NCBI GenBank assembly: GCA_001899065.1 | Contig: MKUZ01000018.1 | Span: forward strand, 278,840-342,839 | From: Devosia sp. 66-22 | GTDB taxonomy: Bacteria > Pseudomonadota > Alphaproteobacteria > Rhizobiales > Devosiaceae | Direction of reading: 5' to 3' | DNA length: 64,000 bases | Shown here: piece after piece, positions 1 through 8,341 of the stretch | Layout: each line of letters opens with the position of its first letter | Position numbering within the stretch: the stretch's first letter is position 1 | The notes under the pieces: generated by a model | Told to the model about the DNA's origin: nothing | The model's database searches: none | The model's input: only the letters and a program-made list of their open reading frames with translations | Program-made: the position numbers and the translations under genes

Positions 1-1
1 G

Positions 2-415
2 CTCGCCATCGGCAGCCGCATCGGCGAGTTGGCGCGGGCCGCCGGCAAGGCACTGGCGATCGACATCCGATTCTGGAACCGTCAGCTCTATTTCCAGACC
101 ATGCCCGGCACCAGCGCCGACAACCTCGAATGGATCAGGCGCAAGTCCAACTTCGTGCGCCGCTACAATCGCTCGTCCTACTCGCAGACGCTCCGGTTCG
201 AGGCGGCCGGCAAGACCGGCTTCGCGTTCGACGACGGTGTCGATGACATGGAGGTGGCGGCGCATGGTGGCTCGTTCCCGATCCGCATTGCGGGGGTCGG
301 CATCGTTGGCGCCATCACCGTGTCGGGCGTACCGGGGCGCTACGATCATGGCTTCGTGGTCGAGGCCATCTGCGCGCATCTGGGCATCGACTACGGACCG
401 CTCGCGCTCGAATAG
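2..415 (+). CDS. UPF0303 / heme-degrading domain family protein, 5' end cut by window
   Basis: The reading frame is open from the first bases and ends at TAG 413-415, so the N-terminus lies outside the window. The visible 137 residues carry the family core, including IDIRFWNRQLYF, a central SxxNLEWIRRK stretch and a C-terminal GVPGRYDHGFVVEAI segment, which resemble UPF0303 proteins (the YBR137W/HbpS-like fold annotated as heme-degrading). The cellular role is not established. A TTG at 29 is internal to the domain and is unlikely to be the start. A short remnant resembling the missing N-terminus of this family lies just downstream at 489-602. Confidence 0.75.
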   Translation, partial: LAIGSRIGELARAAGKALAIDIRFWNRQLYFQTMPGTSADNLEWIRRKSNFVRRYNRSSYSQTLRFEAAGKTGFAFDDGVDDMEVAAHGGSFPIRIAGVGIVGAITVSGVPGRYDHGFVVEAICAHLGIDYGPLALE

Positions 416-488
416 ATCGCCGACCCCAAAAGCCCGTGACAGGGCCGGATGCGGGCGCTAAGCATCGCCAGCGTCAATGGAGGGGAAG

Positions 489-602
489 ATGGCGGCCGAG
501 AACGATCTGAGGATCATCGCCGAGCAGGAGGCGAAGCCGGTCTTCGACCGCTTCGACAAGGATCTATGCGCTCTCCGCGGCCCGATCCGGAGCGACAAGT
601 GA
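489..602 (+). pseudogene. 37-residue UPF0303-like N-terminal remnant, coupled to the PhzF gene
   Basis: ATG 489 follows a strong GGAGGGGAAG ribosome site and encodes a 37-residue peptide with segments DLRIIAEQEA and VFDRFDKDLCAL. These look like the opening helix and strand of UPF0303 proteins, whose next segment is the one seen at the start of the preceding gene. It stops at TGA 600-602, which overlaps the GTG start (599) of the PhzF gene, so it may serve for translational coupling. The relation to UPF0303 is my reading of a short stretch. It could also be a real small leader ORF. Confidence 0.45.
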
Positions 603-1486
603 AACTCGACTACACACTTCTCGACGTGTTCACCACCGAGCGGCTGAGCGGTAATCCGCTCGCCGTGGTGACGAAGGCCGATGGCCTCCACGATGACCAG
701 ATGCAGCGCATCGCCGCCGAGTTCAATCTCAGCGAGACCGTGTTCATCAAGCGGCCGCAGGCGGAGCGGCACACCGCCGCCGTGCGCATCTTCACGCCGC
801 AGGTGGAGCTGCCCTTTGCCGGTCACCCCACGGTCGGTGCGGCCGTGGTGCTCGGCCTTGAGTCCAAGATGAGCGCGATCCGGCTCGAGGAGCCGATCGG
901 GGTCATCACCTGCGTCATCGAGCGGATCGACCGGCGCACCGGCAATGCCCGCTTCGCGCTGCCGCACCTGCCGGCACCGGCCGGCCCGCCGCCGGACAGG
1001 CTGCGCGTCGCGCTGGCGCTCGGGCTCGAGCCCGAGGATATCGGCTTTGCCGGCCATCTGCCCGCGGTGTGGTCGGCGGGCGTGGTGTTCTACCTCGTGC
1101 CGGTCAAGTCGCCGAGCGTGCTGCGCCGGGTCAGGCCCGATCGCCGCGGCTGGGCCGAGGTGTTTCCGCTCGGGCACAACTCCGTCTACGTCTATTGCGA
1201 GACGCCCGACGAGGACGGCAACGACTATGCGGCGCGCATGTTTGCGCCCGGCATGGGGCTGGGCGAAGACCCGGCCACCGGCGCTGCCGCCGCCGCGCTG
1301 ATCGGCCAGCTCGCGGGCAATGCGCCCGGCGGGCAGACCGAGTACCGGCTGCGGCAGGGGCTCGAAATGGGCCGCCCCAGCCTCATCACCATGCAGATCC
1401 GCAAGGACGGCGACACGCTCACCCATGGCGGCATCGGCGGCAGCGCCGTGGTCGTGGGGCAGGGGAGCCTCGACCTCTACGACTGA
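599..1486 (+). CDS. PhzF family isomerase/epimerase-like protein
   Basis: A 295-residue protein of the PhzF phenazine-biosynthesis fold, with two similar diaminopimelate-epimerase-like halves. Visible family motifs are FTTERLSGNPLAVV near the N-terminus, FNLSETVF with the conserved catalytic-type Glu, LPFAGHPTVGAAVVL, and GEDPATGAAAAAL in the second half. The GTG at 599 is chosen because the family begins at about this point and its length is normal; an open frame back to 449 has no family similarity. Start overlaps the stop of the small upstream ORF. Substrate unknown; a phenazine role is unlikely because no phz genes are nearby. Confidence 0.9.
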   Translation: MKLDYTLLDVFTTERLSGNPLAVVTKADGLHDDQMQRIAAEFNLSETVFIKRPQAERHTAAVRIFTPQVELPFAGHPTVGAAVVLGLESKMSAIRLEEPIGVITCVIERIDRRTGNARFALPHLPAPAGPPPDRLRVALALGLEPEDIGFAGHLPAVWSAGVVFYLVPVKSPSVLRRVRPDRRGWAEVFPLGHNSVYVYCETPDEDGNDYAARMFAPGMGLGEDPATGAAAAALIGQLAGNAPGGQTEYRLRQGLEMGRPSLITMQIRKDGDTLTHGGIGGSAVVVGQGSLDLYD

Positions 1487-1488
1487 CA

Positions 1489-1505
1489 CCGGCTGGTGAA
1501 GCCGG
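1489..1505. terminator. Hairpin between convergent PhzF and atpB genes
   Basis: CCGGCT (1489-1494) pairs with AGCCGG (1500-1505) around a 5-base loop, directly after the PhzF stop and 80 bases before the end of the convergent atpB. There is no U-run, so termination is only inferred from position. Confidence 0.3.
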
Positions 1506-1585
1506 CCCGGGGCATAGGTCGGTCCCGGACCGGCTCGCGCCCCGGAGTGGCTTGGTGGTCCCCGAGGCAGCCTTTCGCACGGCGC

Positions 1586-2335
1586 CTAGTGCGAAGGATG
1601 CATGGCGTCCTTGAGGTACATGCAGGTGAGCATGGTGAAGACGTAGGCCTGGATGCCTGCCATCAGCAGCTCGAGGGCCGTGATCCCGACCGCCATGGCG
1701 AGGGGCGCGATCGCGGCGACCGCCCCGAGCGGGTCAAGCCCGCCCAGGTCGACGACGAAGCCGGCGAAGACCTTGAGCGTGATGTGCCCCGCCAGCATCA
1801 CGGCGAACAGGCGCACCGAGTGGCTGATCGGCCGCGAGATGTAGGACACGATCTCGATGGGGACGATGATGGGCGCGAGGTAGCCGGGAATGCCGCCGGG
1901 CATGAACAGCTTGAAGAACGACAGTCCATTGCGCCACAGCCCGTAGACCGTGACGATGGCGAAGACCAGCAGTGCCAGCGCGCCGGTGACGGCGATCTGC
2001 GCCGTCACGGTGAAGGCGAAGGGGAACATGCCGATCATGTTCGCCACGAGGATGAAGCTGAAGAGCGAGAAGACCAGCGGGAAGAAGCGCATGCCGTCGC
2101 GCCCGATGGCCGACACCACGAGCCCCTCGATCGCCTCGTAGAGCATTTCCGCAACGAGCTGCAGGCGGCCGGGGACGAGGCGGCGCTGCCGGCCGGCGAA
2201 GATCATGAAGCCGGCCGCGACGGCGACCGTCAGCATCATGTAGGCCGCGGCGTTGGTGACGCTCAGGTCATGCCCGCCGATCGGCGGCAGCGGGAAGATC
2301 GGTTCGATGACGAACTGGTGAATGGGGTCTGCCAT
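1586..2335 (-). CDS. atpB: F0F1 ATP synthase subunit a (AtpB), isolated copy
   Basis: 249 residues with the usual five or six membrane helices of subunit a, the proton half-channel partner of the c-ring. The helix holding the essential arginine is recognisable as [14 protein letters not shown], with Arg175. Four residues on, where most subunits a carry Asn (Asn214 in E. coli numbering), this protein has Val179. His184 sits at the Arg+9 position. No atpE, atpF or atpI is adjacent; the only partner is a 57-residue membrane protein ending 8 bases upstream. The normal Rhizobiales F0 operon is atpI-B-E-B'-F, so this is probably a paralogue or a displaced gene. Function as a working subunit is inferred. 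Confidence 0.9.
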   Translation of the reverse strand: MADPIHQFVIEPIFPLPPIGGHDLSVTNAAAYMMLTVAVAAGFMIFAGRQRRLVPGRLQLVAEMLYEAIEGLVVSAIGRDGMRFFPLVFSLFSFILVANMIGMFPFAFTVTAQIAVTGALALLVFAIVTVYGLWRNGLSFFKLFMPGGIPGYLAPIIVPIEIVSYISRPISHSVRLFAVMLAGHITLKVFAGFVVDLGGLDPLGAVAAIAPLAMAVGITALELLMAGIQAYVFTMLTCMYLKDAMHPSH

Positions 2336-2343
2336 CTTGTCGC

Positions 2344-2517
2344 CTAGCGGTGCGCGCGGATGGCGAGGGCGTAGCCGGTGAGGCCCATCACCACGGGAAA
2401 GGCGGTGTAGCCGTGACCGGTCCAGGCTTCGTCGAGAAGCCCGGTGGATGCGACGATGCTGGCGACGACGTAGCCCGAGAAGACGCCGATCAGAACCATG
2501 ATTGTGGTGTCGAGCAT
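2344..2517 (-). CDS. Small two-helix membrane protein upstream of atpB
   Basis: ATG at 2517 and TAG at 2344-2346 give 57 residues with two hydrophobic stretches (about 6-22 and 40-53) joined by a short polar loop [10 protein letters not shown]. It ends 8 bases before the atpB start on the same strand, so the two are probably co-transcribed. It lacks the glycine pattern of subunit c and the Arg/Lys pattern of AtpI, and I recognise no family. Its place suggests an assembly or accessory partner for the lone subunit a, which is inference. Confidence 0.55.
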   Translation of the reverse strand: MLDTTIMVLIGVFSGYVVASIVASTGLLDEAWTGHGYTAFPVVMGLTGYALAIRAHR

Positions 2518-2598
2518 GAGCGCGACCTCGTTTGAAAAACGGGGTCGTCCCCAGGGAGCCTCGTGCCGGCGGGTCGTCCCTCCGGCGGCCGGTCTAGT

Positions 2599-3764
2599 CT
2601 AGGTCACAAAGAGCAGCACGCCGAACACCACGAAGAGCGTGAGGTGGAGGGTGCCCTGCAGGGCCGATGCACGCTGGCCGAGGAAGGTGAGCGCCGTCAG
2701 CCCCACTGTCATCAGGAGCAGCACGGTTTCGGTGGGCGACACGCCCATCACCACGCTCTTGCCGGTGACGAGTCCGACGGTGAGCACCGCCGGCAAAGTG
2801 AGTCCCACCGTCGAGACGAACGCCCCGAGGCAGAGGTTGATCGAGCGCTGCAGCTGGTTGCTCAGCGTCGCCTTCACGGCGGTGATCGACTCGGGCGTGA
2901 AGACAATGATGGCGATCAGCACGCCGCCGAGCGCGACGGGGGCGCCCACCGAGGCGATACCGAAATCGATGACGAGCGCGAGGTCGTGCGCCAGCAGCAC
3001 GATGGGCAGCATCAGCGCGACGAGCAGGATCGCGCGCACGACGATCACCCGCATATCGACGGGCGACCGCTCGGCCGCTGTGGCGTCCGACGCCTGCGGC
3101 TCGATCGGATCGTCAGCGACCCCAGCTCGGGCTGGACGAAGAAGCGCTTGTAGCGGCGCGTCTGCATCAGCAGGAATGCGACATAGAGCACGATGGTGAC
3201 GAGCGCGAAGGCCACCGCCTGCACCGGCCAGAACGTGCCGTCGCCAGTGCTCAGCGTGTTGGGCAGGATGAGGCCGATGCCGGCCAGCAGCAGGGTCATG
3301 GCGACATAGGCGATGGCGCCCTGCGAATTGTACTCCTGTTCGCCGAAGCGCAGCCCACCGATCAGCAGGCAGAGGCCCATCACGAGGTTCATGATGATCA
3401 TCATGACGGCAAAGATGGAGTCACGCCCGATGGTGGGGTTCTCGCCCGGACCGAGCAGCACGGCCGCGATGAGGATCACCTCGATCGACACGATCGCCAG
3501 CGTCAGGATCAGCGTGCCATAGGGCTCGCCCAGATCGTGGGCGAGATGGTCGGCTTCGTGCACCACGCCGAAGGCGGCGAGCAGGATCGTTGCAAAGATC
3601 ACGACGAAGCAGATCGCGGCGACGACCGGATCGATCGGGTCATGCAGCCAGGTCGGGCCGCCGATCAGGAAGACGGCGACGACACTCCATGCGACCGTCA
3701 GACGCAGCACTGTGCCGCGCGGAACCAACTGGCTGAGCGAGAGGGGAGCGCTGGACGACGACAC
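2599..3764 (-). pseudogene. Calcium/proton antiporter (ChaA/CaCA family), split by a frameshift
   Basis: Two overlapping frames together make one CaCA antiporter of about 385 residues. The first frame (3045-3764) holds the alpha-1 repeat with GEPYGTLILTLAIVSIEV and runs on as low-quality Arg-rich residues after FFVQPELGSLT. The second (in-frame from about 3117, first ATG 3054, end 2599) holds the alpha-2 repeat with IIVFTPESITAVKATLSN. Near 3115 the natural continuation ADDPIEPQASD lies in the -1 frame, as if one base were lost. Either sequencing error, a decayed gene, or a naturally split antiporter. The second ATG has no clear ribosome site, so a real two-subunit form is less likely. Confidence 0.75.
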
Positions 3765-3893
3765 GGTTCATACCTCCGGGGGCCGTCCCCCGACTGTTGA
3801 ATCCGCGCACCGCAGTCGTCCACGGGGCGTGACCGCGAGAAGCGGTACGGCGCCAATGTAGCGATGCGGCCCGTCTTTGTCCAATGCGGCCGG

Positions 3894-4583
3894 TCAGCGC
3901 AGCCAGCCGAAGGCGTCGGCGATCACTGTGCGCGCGTCCTGCGTGATGGGCGTGCCGTGGGCGATGATGAGCTTGTCCGCCGGCCACTCCAGGATGCGGT
4001 CGATGGCAGCGCGCGCCGCGGGCCTGTCGGTGAAGGCCAGGCGGAATTTGCGCGGCACCGAGGGGCGCGGCGCGACCATCAGGTCGAGCCGCGCGACGAT
4101 GCCGCGCCAGCCCGTGAAGCGGTCGGGGGCCATCTGCTGGATCAGGTCGGTGACCAGCACGGTGCCGCTTGGCCGGTGGAAGAACACCATTTCCGTCGTG
4201 AGCGTGTTGGAGGGGACCACCACCTGAGCGATCTGAGCGGCCCACGCGGCGGGCGGCGTGTCGCTCAGATCGTCGGTGAAGGCGATGTCGGCGCGCGCGG
4301 TGCGCAGGCCCGGCGCGGCGTGGAGGCGCGCCGACGGGTAGGCGTCCCGCCAGTCGGCGAGGAAGGTGTGATGCAGCGAATTGGGCGCGACAAGATGAGC
4401 GACCGGGCCGAGCGCGTCGATCTCCTGCCGCAGGGCGGGGGTGAGCGCGATGGGCGACCAGACCCACAGACCGTCGTCAGGCAGCCGGACGAGGGCCATG
4501 CGGGTGGGGAAGCGGAAGCCGAGAGCGCCGGTGACGTCGGAGCCGTCGGCGATCCAGATCTCAGGGCCGAAGGGGTGGAGCAT
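3894..4583 (-). CDS. DUF4336 domain protein
   Basis: 229 residues matching the DUF4336 pattern: FGPEIWIADG at the start, WVWSPIALT, then LVAPNSLHHTFLADW and a late LIIAHGTPI. The histidines in these blocks resemble a degenerate metallo-beta-lactamase fold, but the full HxHxDH zinc motif is absent. The frame is open for another 380 residues upstream over the neighbouring gene, but ATG 4583 begins the recognisable domain. Ends up 14 bases from the reductase gene 4598-5155 on the same strand, so likely co-transcribed. Function unknown. Confidence 0.8.
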   Translation of the reverse strand: MLHPFGPEIWIADGSDVTGALGFRFPTRMALVRLPDDGLWVWSPIALTPALRQEIDALGPVAHLVAPNSLHHTFLADWRDAYPSARLHAAPGLRTARADIAFTDDLSDTPPAAWAAQIAQVVVPSNTLTTEMVFFHRPSGTVLVTDLIQQMAPDRFTGWRGIVARLDLMVAPRPSVPRKFRLAFTDRPAARAAIDRILEWPADKLIIAHGTPITQDARTVIADAFGWLR

Positions 4584-4597
4584 TGTCGGGTCTAGAC

Positions 4598-5155
4598 TCA
4601 ACGGACGGGTTCGTAGGTGAGCAGCATCGTGCCTTCGGGCAGGGTTTCGGTCCCGGCGAGCTTGAGCTCGAGCGGCAGGTCGGGCCTGAAGAACGGCTTT
4701 CCACCGCCCAGCACGGTGGGACGGATGAAGAGGCGATACTCGTCGATCAGCCCCATGCGACCGACGGAGGCGGCCAGGCTGGCGCCGGCCACTTCGATGA
4801 TCCCCTCCGTCTCTGCCTTCAGCCGGCGCAACTCGGCCTCGACGTCGTCCGAGACCAGCCGGGCATTCGGGCCGACGGCCTTGAGGGTGGTCGACACCAC
4901 GACCTTGGGGACTCTGCGCCAGAGCGGGGCGAACTCCTTCTCCACGGGCGAGGACTCCGGATCGGCGTCCCACGTCTCCCAGGCCCGCATGATCTCGTAC
5001 ATCGTCCGCCCGTAGACCGCCGCCGCGGTGTTTTCCATCTGCCGGTTGAAATAGCGGTGGAGCGGCTCGCCGAACATGGGCAGTTGCGGCCCGCCTTCGG
5101 GCCCGGAAATGTAGCCGTCGAGCGACTGGATCATGCCGTAGAGCATGCGGCCCAT
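4598..5155 (-). CDS. Dihydrofolate reductase-like (RibD C-terminal) protein
   Basis: 185 residues with the RibD C-terminal/DHFR-like fold: MIQSLDGYISG for the first strand, GRTMYEIM, then the NADPH-type segment VAGASLAASVGRMGLIDEYRLF and PTVLGGGKPFF. Proteins of this group are predicted NADPH-dependent reductases of unknown substrate, not the housekeeping DHFR or a riboflavin enzyme. Starts divergently from the membrane protein gene at 5215, with about 60 bases between them for both promoters. Confidence 0.88.
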   Translation of the reverse strand: MGRMLYGMIQSLDGYISGPEGGPQLPMFGEPLHRYFNRQMENTAAAVYGRTMYEIMRAWETWDADPESSPVEKEFAPLWRRVPKVVVSTTLKAVGPNARLVSDDVEAELRRLKAETEGIIEVAGASLAASVGRMGLIDEYRLFIRPTVLGGGKPFFRPDLPLELKLAGTETLPEGTMLLTYEPVR

Positions 5156-5214
5156 GGATGAAGTCCTCCCTGTGGTGTGCTATCAGTCGCGCACATTTGC
5201 TGAGGGGGCAAACG

Positions 5215-5640
5215 ATGTATGTGCTGGGCCTGATCCTTTTCGTCATCCATATCGTGGCGTTCGTCGCGGGCGGCGCCAACTCCGTGCTTATGCCGTTCAT
5301 CGGCCCGCGGCTCGCCACCGCTACGCCCGAGGTGCGGGGCCAGTTGATGGGCATCGTCGAGGGCGTCGCCAAGGTCGGCAAATACGCCATGGCGACGCTG
5401 CTGGTCAGCGGCGTGCTGGTGCTCTGGCTCAAATGGGACTGGGCGATCCCCAACAACTGGTTCTGGGTCAAGATGGCGCTGATCGTCGTGATGATCGTGT
5501 TCATCAGCCTCAACGAGATGAACGCCCGGAAGGCCCGGCAGGGCGACCAGGAAGCGGCCGGACGGTCGAAAATGTTCGGCCAGTTGACCGGGCTCAGTTT
5601 CCTCGGCGTGCTGGTTTCGGCGGTCTTCGCCTTCAACTGA
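5215..5640 (+). CDS. Small integral membrane protein, unknown function
   Basis: 141 residues with four hydrophobic stretches and a WDWAIPNNWFWVK loop between the second and third. The ATG at 5215 is preceded by TGAGGGGG at a good distance, so an in-frame ATG at 5158 is rejected. It somewhat resembles DUF2269/CopD-like four-helix membrane proteins, but no heme or metal ligand pattern stands out. Followed after 70 bases by the leuA leader; probably a separate transcript. Confidence 0.75.
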   Translation: MYVLGLILFVIHIVAFVAGGANSVLMPFIGPRLATATPEVRGQLMGIVEGVAKVGKYAMATLLVSGVLVLWLKWDWAIPNNWFWVKMALIVVMIVFISLNEMNARKARQGDQEAAGRSKMFGQLTGLSFLGVLVSAVFAFN

Positions 5641-5652
5641 GCCGCCAACGGC

Positions 5653-5681
5653 TTGCAAAGGCGCGCAGATTCGCACAGTAT
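5653..5681 (+). promoter_or_regulatory. Probable promoter of the leu leader
   Basis: TTGCAA (5653-5658) and CAGTAT (5676-5681) are separated by 17 bases. A start of transcription near 5688 would place the leader ATG about 20 bases downstream. Assignment is by consensus only. Confidence 0.45.
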
Positions 5682-5706
5682 GGGCTTCCGAACTGGAACC
5701 CAGCCG

Positions 5707-5832
5707 ATGAAGCGCGCCCGCGCCATTGCCATCGCCCAAGCCGAACAGAAGGCCCGTCAGGACCGTCTGGTGCTCACGGCTGGCCTGCTGCTGCTTCCCG
5801 CGCTTCTGCTTCTCCTTCTTATCAGCCCCTGA
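5707..5832 (+). CDS. Leucine leader peptide (attenuator peptide for leuA)
   Basis: 41 codons plus stop. The first half is polar; the second half carries 12 leucine codons, including runs of four and six, and at least five are CTT, a codon that should be uncommon in so GC-rich a genome. It ends at TGA 5830-5832, about 145 bases before leuA, and is followed by nested inverted repeats. This is the layout of ribosome-mediated attenuation known for leuA in many alphaproteobacteria. The ribosome site is weak (GGAACC). Alternatively it is just a small membrane peptide, but the position and codon choice argue for a leader. Confidence 0.7.
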   Translation: MKRARAIAIAQAEQKARQDRLVLTAGLLLLPALLLLLLISP

Positions 5833-5879
5833 TACCGACGGCTCGCGACAGCGCGGGCGGGTGGTCAGGGGAGTGCGAA

Positions 5880-5957
5880 ATGAGCCGAGCAACAGATTTG
5901 TCCGGCCGCGGGGGTTTTTACCCCACGGGTTTCGACCCGAGGCTCATGCCCCGGCCG
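5880..5957 (+). promoter_or_regulatory. Attenuator-like nested hairpins before leuA
   Basis: Three pairings are visible: ATGAGCC (5880-5886) with GGCTCAT (5941-5947); GGGGG (5910-5914) with CCCC (5921-5924) around TTTTTA; and CGGGT (5926-5930) with ACCCG (5935-5939) around a TTCG tetraloop. The long pairing encloses the other two, so alternative folds that depend on ribosome position in the leader are possible. No long U-run follows, so it may act on translation or through Rho. Confidence 0.5.
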
Positions 5958-5976
5958 CTGCGATAGGAAGACTGCA

Positions 5977-7542
5977 ATGACCACCGCCGACACCAACAAA
6001 GACCGCGTCTACATCTTCGACACCACCCTGCGCGACGGGGAGCAGAGCCCCGGCGCGACGATGACGCTCGAGGAGAAGCTGCAGGTCGCCGAGATGCTCG
6101 ACGACATGGGCGTCGACATCATCGAGGCCGGCTTCCCTATCGCCTCCAACGGCGATTTCGAGGCGGTCGCAGAGGTCGCCAAGCGCAGCAAGAACGCCAT
6201 CATCGCCGGTCTCGCCCGCGCCATTCCCGCCGATATCGCCCGCGCCGGCGAGGCCGTGCGGTTCGCCCGGCAGGGCCGCATCCACACCTTCGTGTCCACG
6301 TCGCCGATCCATCTGGCCCACCAGATGAAAAAGACCGAGGAACAGGTGCTGGAGATTATCTCCGCCACCGTCGCGCAGGCCCGCAACCTCATCGACAATG
6401 TCGAGTGGAGCGCCATGGACGCGACGCGCACGCCGATCGATTTCCTCGCGCGCTGCGTCGAGCTGGCGATCAAGGCGGGGGCCACCACCATCAATCTGCC
6501 CGACACGGTCGGCTATGCCGTGCCCGAGGAGCACGGGGCGATGTTCCGGGCGATCATCGAGCGCGTGCCGGGGGCGGACAAGGTCATCTTCTCGTCGCAC
6601 TGCCACAACGATCTGGGGCTTGCCGTCGCCAATTCGCTGGCGGCCGTGAAGGCCGGTGCCCGGCAGGTCGAATGCACCATCAACGGGCTGGGCGAGCGCG
6701 CCGGCAATGCCGCGCTCGAAGAGATCGTGATGGCGCTGCGCACCCGCGGCGACGCGATGCCCTACCACACCAATATCGAGACCACGCATCTGAGCCGGGC
6801 GAGCAAGATCGTCTCGGCGGCCGCGAACTTCCCGGTGCAGTACAACAAGGCCATCGTGGGCAAGAATGCCTTCGCCCATGAGAGCGGCATCCATCAGGAC
6901 GGCATGCTCAAGAACGCCGAGACGTACGAGATCATGACGCCGGCCAGCGTCGGCATCAAGGAAACCACGCTGGTGATGGGCAAGCACTCAGGCCGCGCCG
7001 CGTTCAAGGACAAGCTGCGCGAACTGGGCTACGAGCTGGGCGACAACGCGTTCCAGGAAGCCTTCGTGCGCTTCAAGGATCTCGCCGACCGCAAGAAGCA
7101 CATCTACGACGCCGACATCGTCGCTCTGGTCGACGACGAGGCGGGCTCGATCGACGATCGGATCAAGCTGGTCGACATGGAGGTTGTCTCCAAGACCGGC
7201 GGCATCCATCGCTGCGACATGACCGTCACCATCGATGGCGAAAAGACCACCGTGAGCTATGACGGCACAGGGTCCGTCGATGCCATCTTCAATGCCATCA
7301 AGCAGGCCGTGGGCCTCGATCCCCACCTCGTGCTCTACGCGGTGGACGGCGTCACCGGCGGCACCGACGCGCAGGCGAGCGCGCATGTCCGCCTCGAGCA
7401 CAATGGCCGCATCGCCTCGGGCAATGCGGCCGAGCCCGACACACTCGTTGCGTCCGCGCGCGCCTATCTCAACGCCGTCAACCGCCTCCTGATTGAGCGG
7501 GGCGCGGCGGCGCAGGGCGCGATGGAGAGCGCGGCGAGCTGA
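5977..7542 (+). CDS. leuA: 2-isopropylmalate synthase
   Basis: 521 residues, normal for LeuA. Makes 2-isopropylmalate from acetyl-CoA and 2-oxoisovalerate, the committed step of leucine synthesis. The catalytic HMGL-like barrel starts with [13 protein letters not shown] (metal-binding Asp, catalytic Arg) and contains [15 protein letters not shown] with the metal-binding histidines and [14 protein letters not shown]. The C-terminal LeuA dimerisation/feedback domain occupies roughly residues 385-510. AGGAAG precedes the ATG. A Leu-rich leader peptide and hairpins lie upstream. The stop is one base from the GTG of the next gene, so the leu signal may also govern downstream genes. Confidence 0.97.
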   Translation: MTTADTNKDRVYIFDTTLRDGEQSPGATMTLEEKLQVAEMLDDMGVDIIEAGFPIASNGDFEAVAEVAKRSKNAIIAGLARAIPADIARAGEAVRFARQGRIHTFVSTSPIHLAHQMKKTEEQVLEIISATVAQARNLIDNVEWSAMDATRTPIDFLARCVELAIKAGATTINLPDTVGYAVPEEHGAMFRAIIERVPGADKVIFSSHCHNDLGLAVANSLAAVKAGARQVECTINGLGERAGNAALEEIVMALRTRGDAMPYHTNIETTHLSRASKIVSAAANFPVQYNKAIVGKNAFAHESGIHQDGMLKNAETYEIMTPASVGIKETTLVMGKHSGRAAFKDKLRELGYELGDNAFQEAFVRFKDLADRKKHIYDADIVALVDDEAGSIDDRIKLVDMEVVSKTGGIHRCDMTVTIDGEKTTVSYDGTGSVDAIFNAIKQAVGLDPHLVLYAVDGVTGGTDAQASAHVRLEHNGRIASGNAAEPDTLVASARAYLNAVNRLLIERGAAAQGAMESAAS

Positions 7543-7543
7543 T

Positions 7544-8341
7544 GTGACGCTGTACCCGCCCAACCAGCTCAAGCGTCTGCTGGCCGAGCGCATGCCCGCG
7601 CTCGGCTACTGGCTGTCGACCAACAGCCTGATGGTCACCGAGATCGCGGCCGGCGCCGGCTGGGACTGGCTGCTGCTCGACATGGAGCACGCGCTCCACG
7701 ACGTCGAGTCAGTGGAGCGGCACGTACTCGCGGCGAGCCATGCGGGCACGTCGACCGAACTGGCGGTGCGCATCCCCAGTGTCGATCCGGTGCTGGTGAA
7801 GCGGCTGCTCGACGCGGGCGTGCGCAGCTTCATGTTCCCCTACGTGCAGACGGTCGAGGAGGCCCGGCTTGCGGTGGCCTCGACGCGCTACCCGCCCGCC
7901 GGCATTCGCGGCTTTTCGGGCAGCACGCGGGCGAACCACTATGGCAAGGACAAATCGTATCTCGAGACCTATGCCGACAATATCTGCGTCATCATCCAGA
8001 TCGAGACGCCACAGGCCGTTGCCAACATTCCCGCATTCGGCGCGATCGACGGAGTCGACGCCATGCTGATCGGCCCCAACGACCTCGCGGCGAACCTGGG
8101 CCATCTCGGCGACAACCGTCACCCCGAGGTGATGGCGACCATCGAGGCGGCGGGGCGTGCGATGATCGCCACCGGCAAGGCGGCCGGGTTCCTGTTCTTC
8201 GACGAGCGTGCACCGCTGCTCATCGATCAGGGCTTCACGCTGGCCGCGGTAGCCGGCGACATCCACATGCTGTCGACGACGATGGCCGCGCAGCTCAAAA
8301 CGCCTGCGCTGAGGTCCGCTTGTCGATCATCGCGCAGGTGA
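7544..8341 (+). CDS. HpcH/HpaI family aldolase
   Basis: 265 residues of the class II pyruvate aldolase family (4-hydroxy-2-oxoheptanedioate aldolase type), which cleaves 4-hydroxy-2-oxo acids to pyruvate and an aldehyde. Motifs: WDWLLLDMEHALHD (family D-x-E-H), FPYVQTVEEAR, IQIETPQAV with the metal-binding Glu, and MLIGPNDLAANLG. The GTG at 7544 is one base from the leuA stop and begins the family similarity. The C-terminal tail overlaps the start of the GT61 gene by 22 bases. True substrate unknown; no hydroxyphenylacetate genes are nearby. Confidence 0.88.
   Translation: MTLYPPNQLKRLLAERMPALGYWLSTNSLMVTEIAAGAGWDWLLLDMEHALHDVESVERHVLAASHAGTSTELAVRIPSVDPVLVKRLLDAGVRSFMFPYVQTVEEARLAVASTRYPPAGIRGFSGSTRANHYGKDKSYLETYADNICVIIQIETPQAVANIPAFGAIDGVDAMLIGPNDLAANLGHLGDNRHPEVMATIEAAGRAMIATGKAAGFLFFDERAPLLIDQGFTLAAVAGDIHMLSTTMAAQLKTPALRSACRSSRR

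Noticed and set aside
458-1489. Leftward open frame opposite the PhzF gene
   Set aside because: The rightward frame has all PhzF motifs; the leftward one is a GC-rich shadow.
4584-5732. Extension of the DUF4336 frame to over 600 codons
   Set aside because: The added part crosses the reductase and membrane-protein genes in antisense and has no similarity; ATG 4583 begins the domain.
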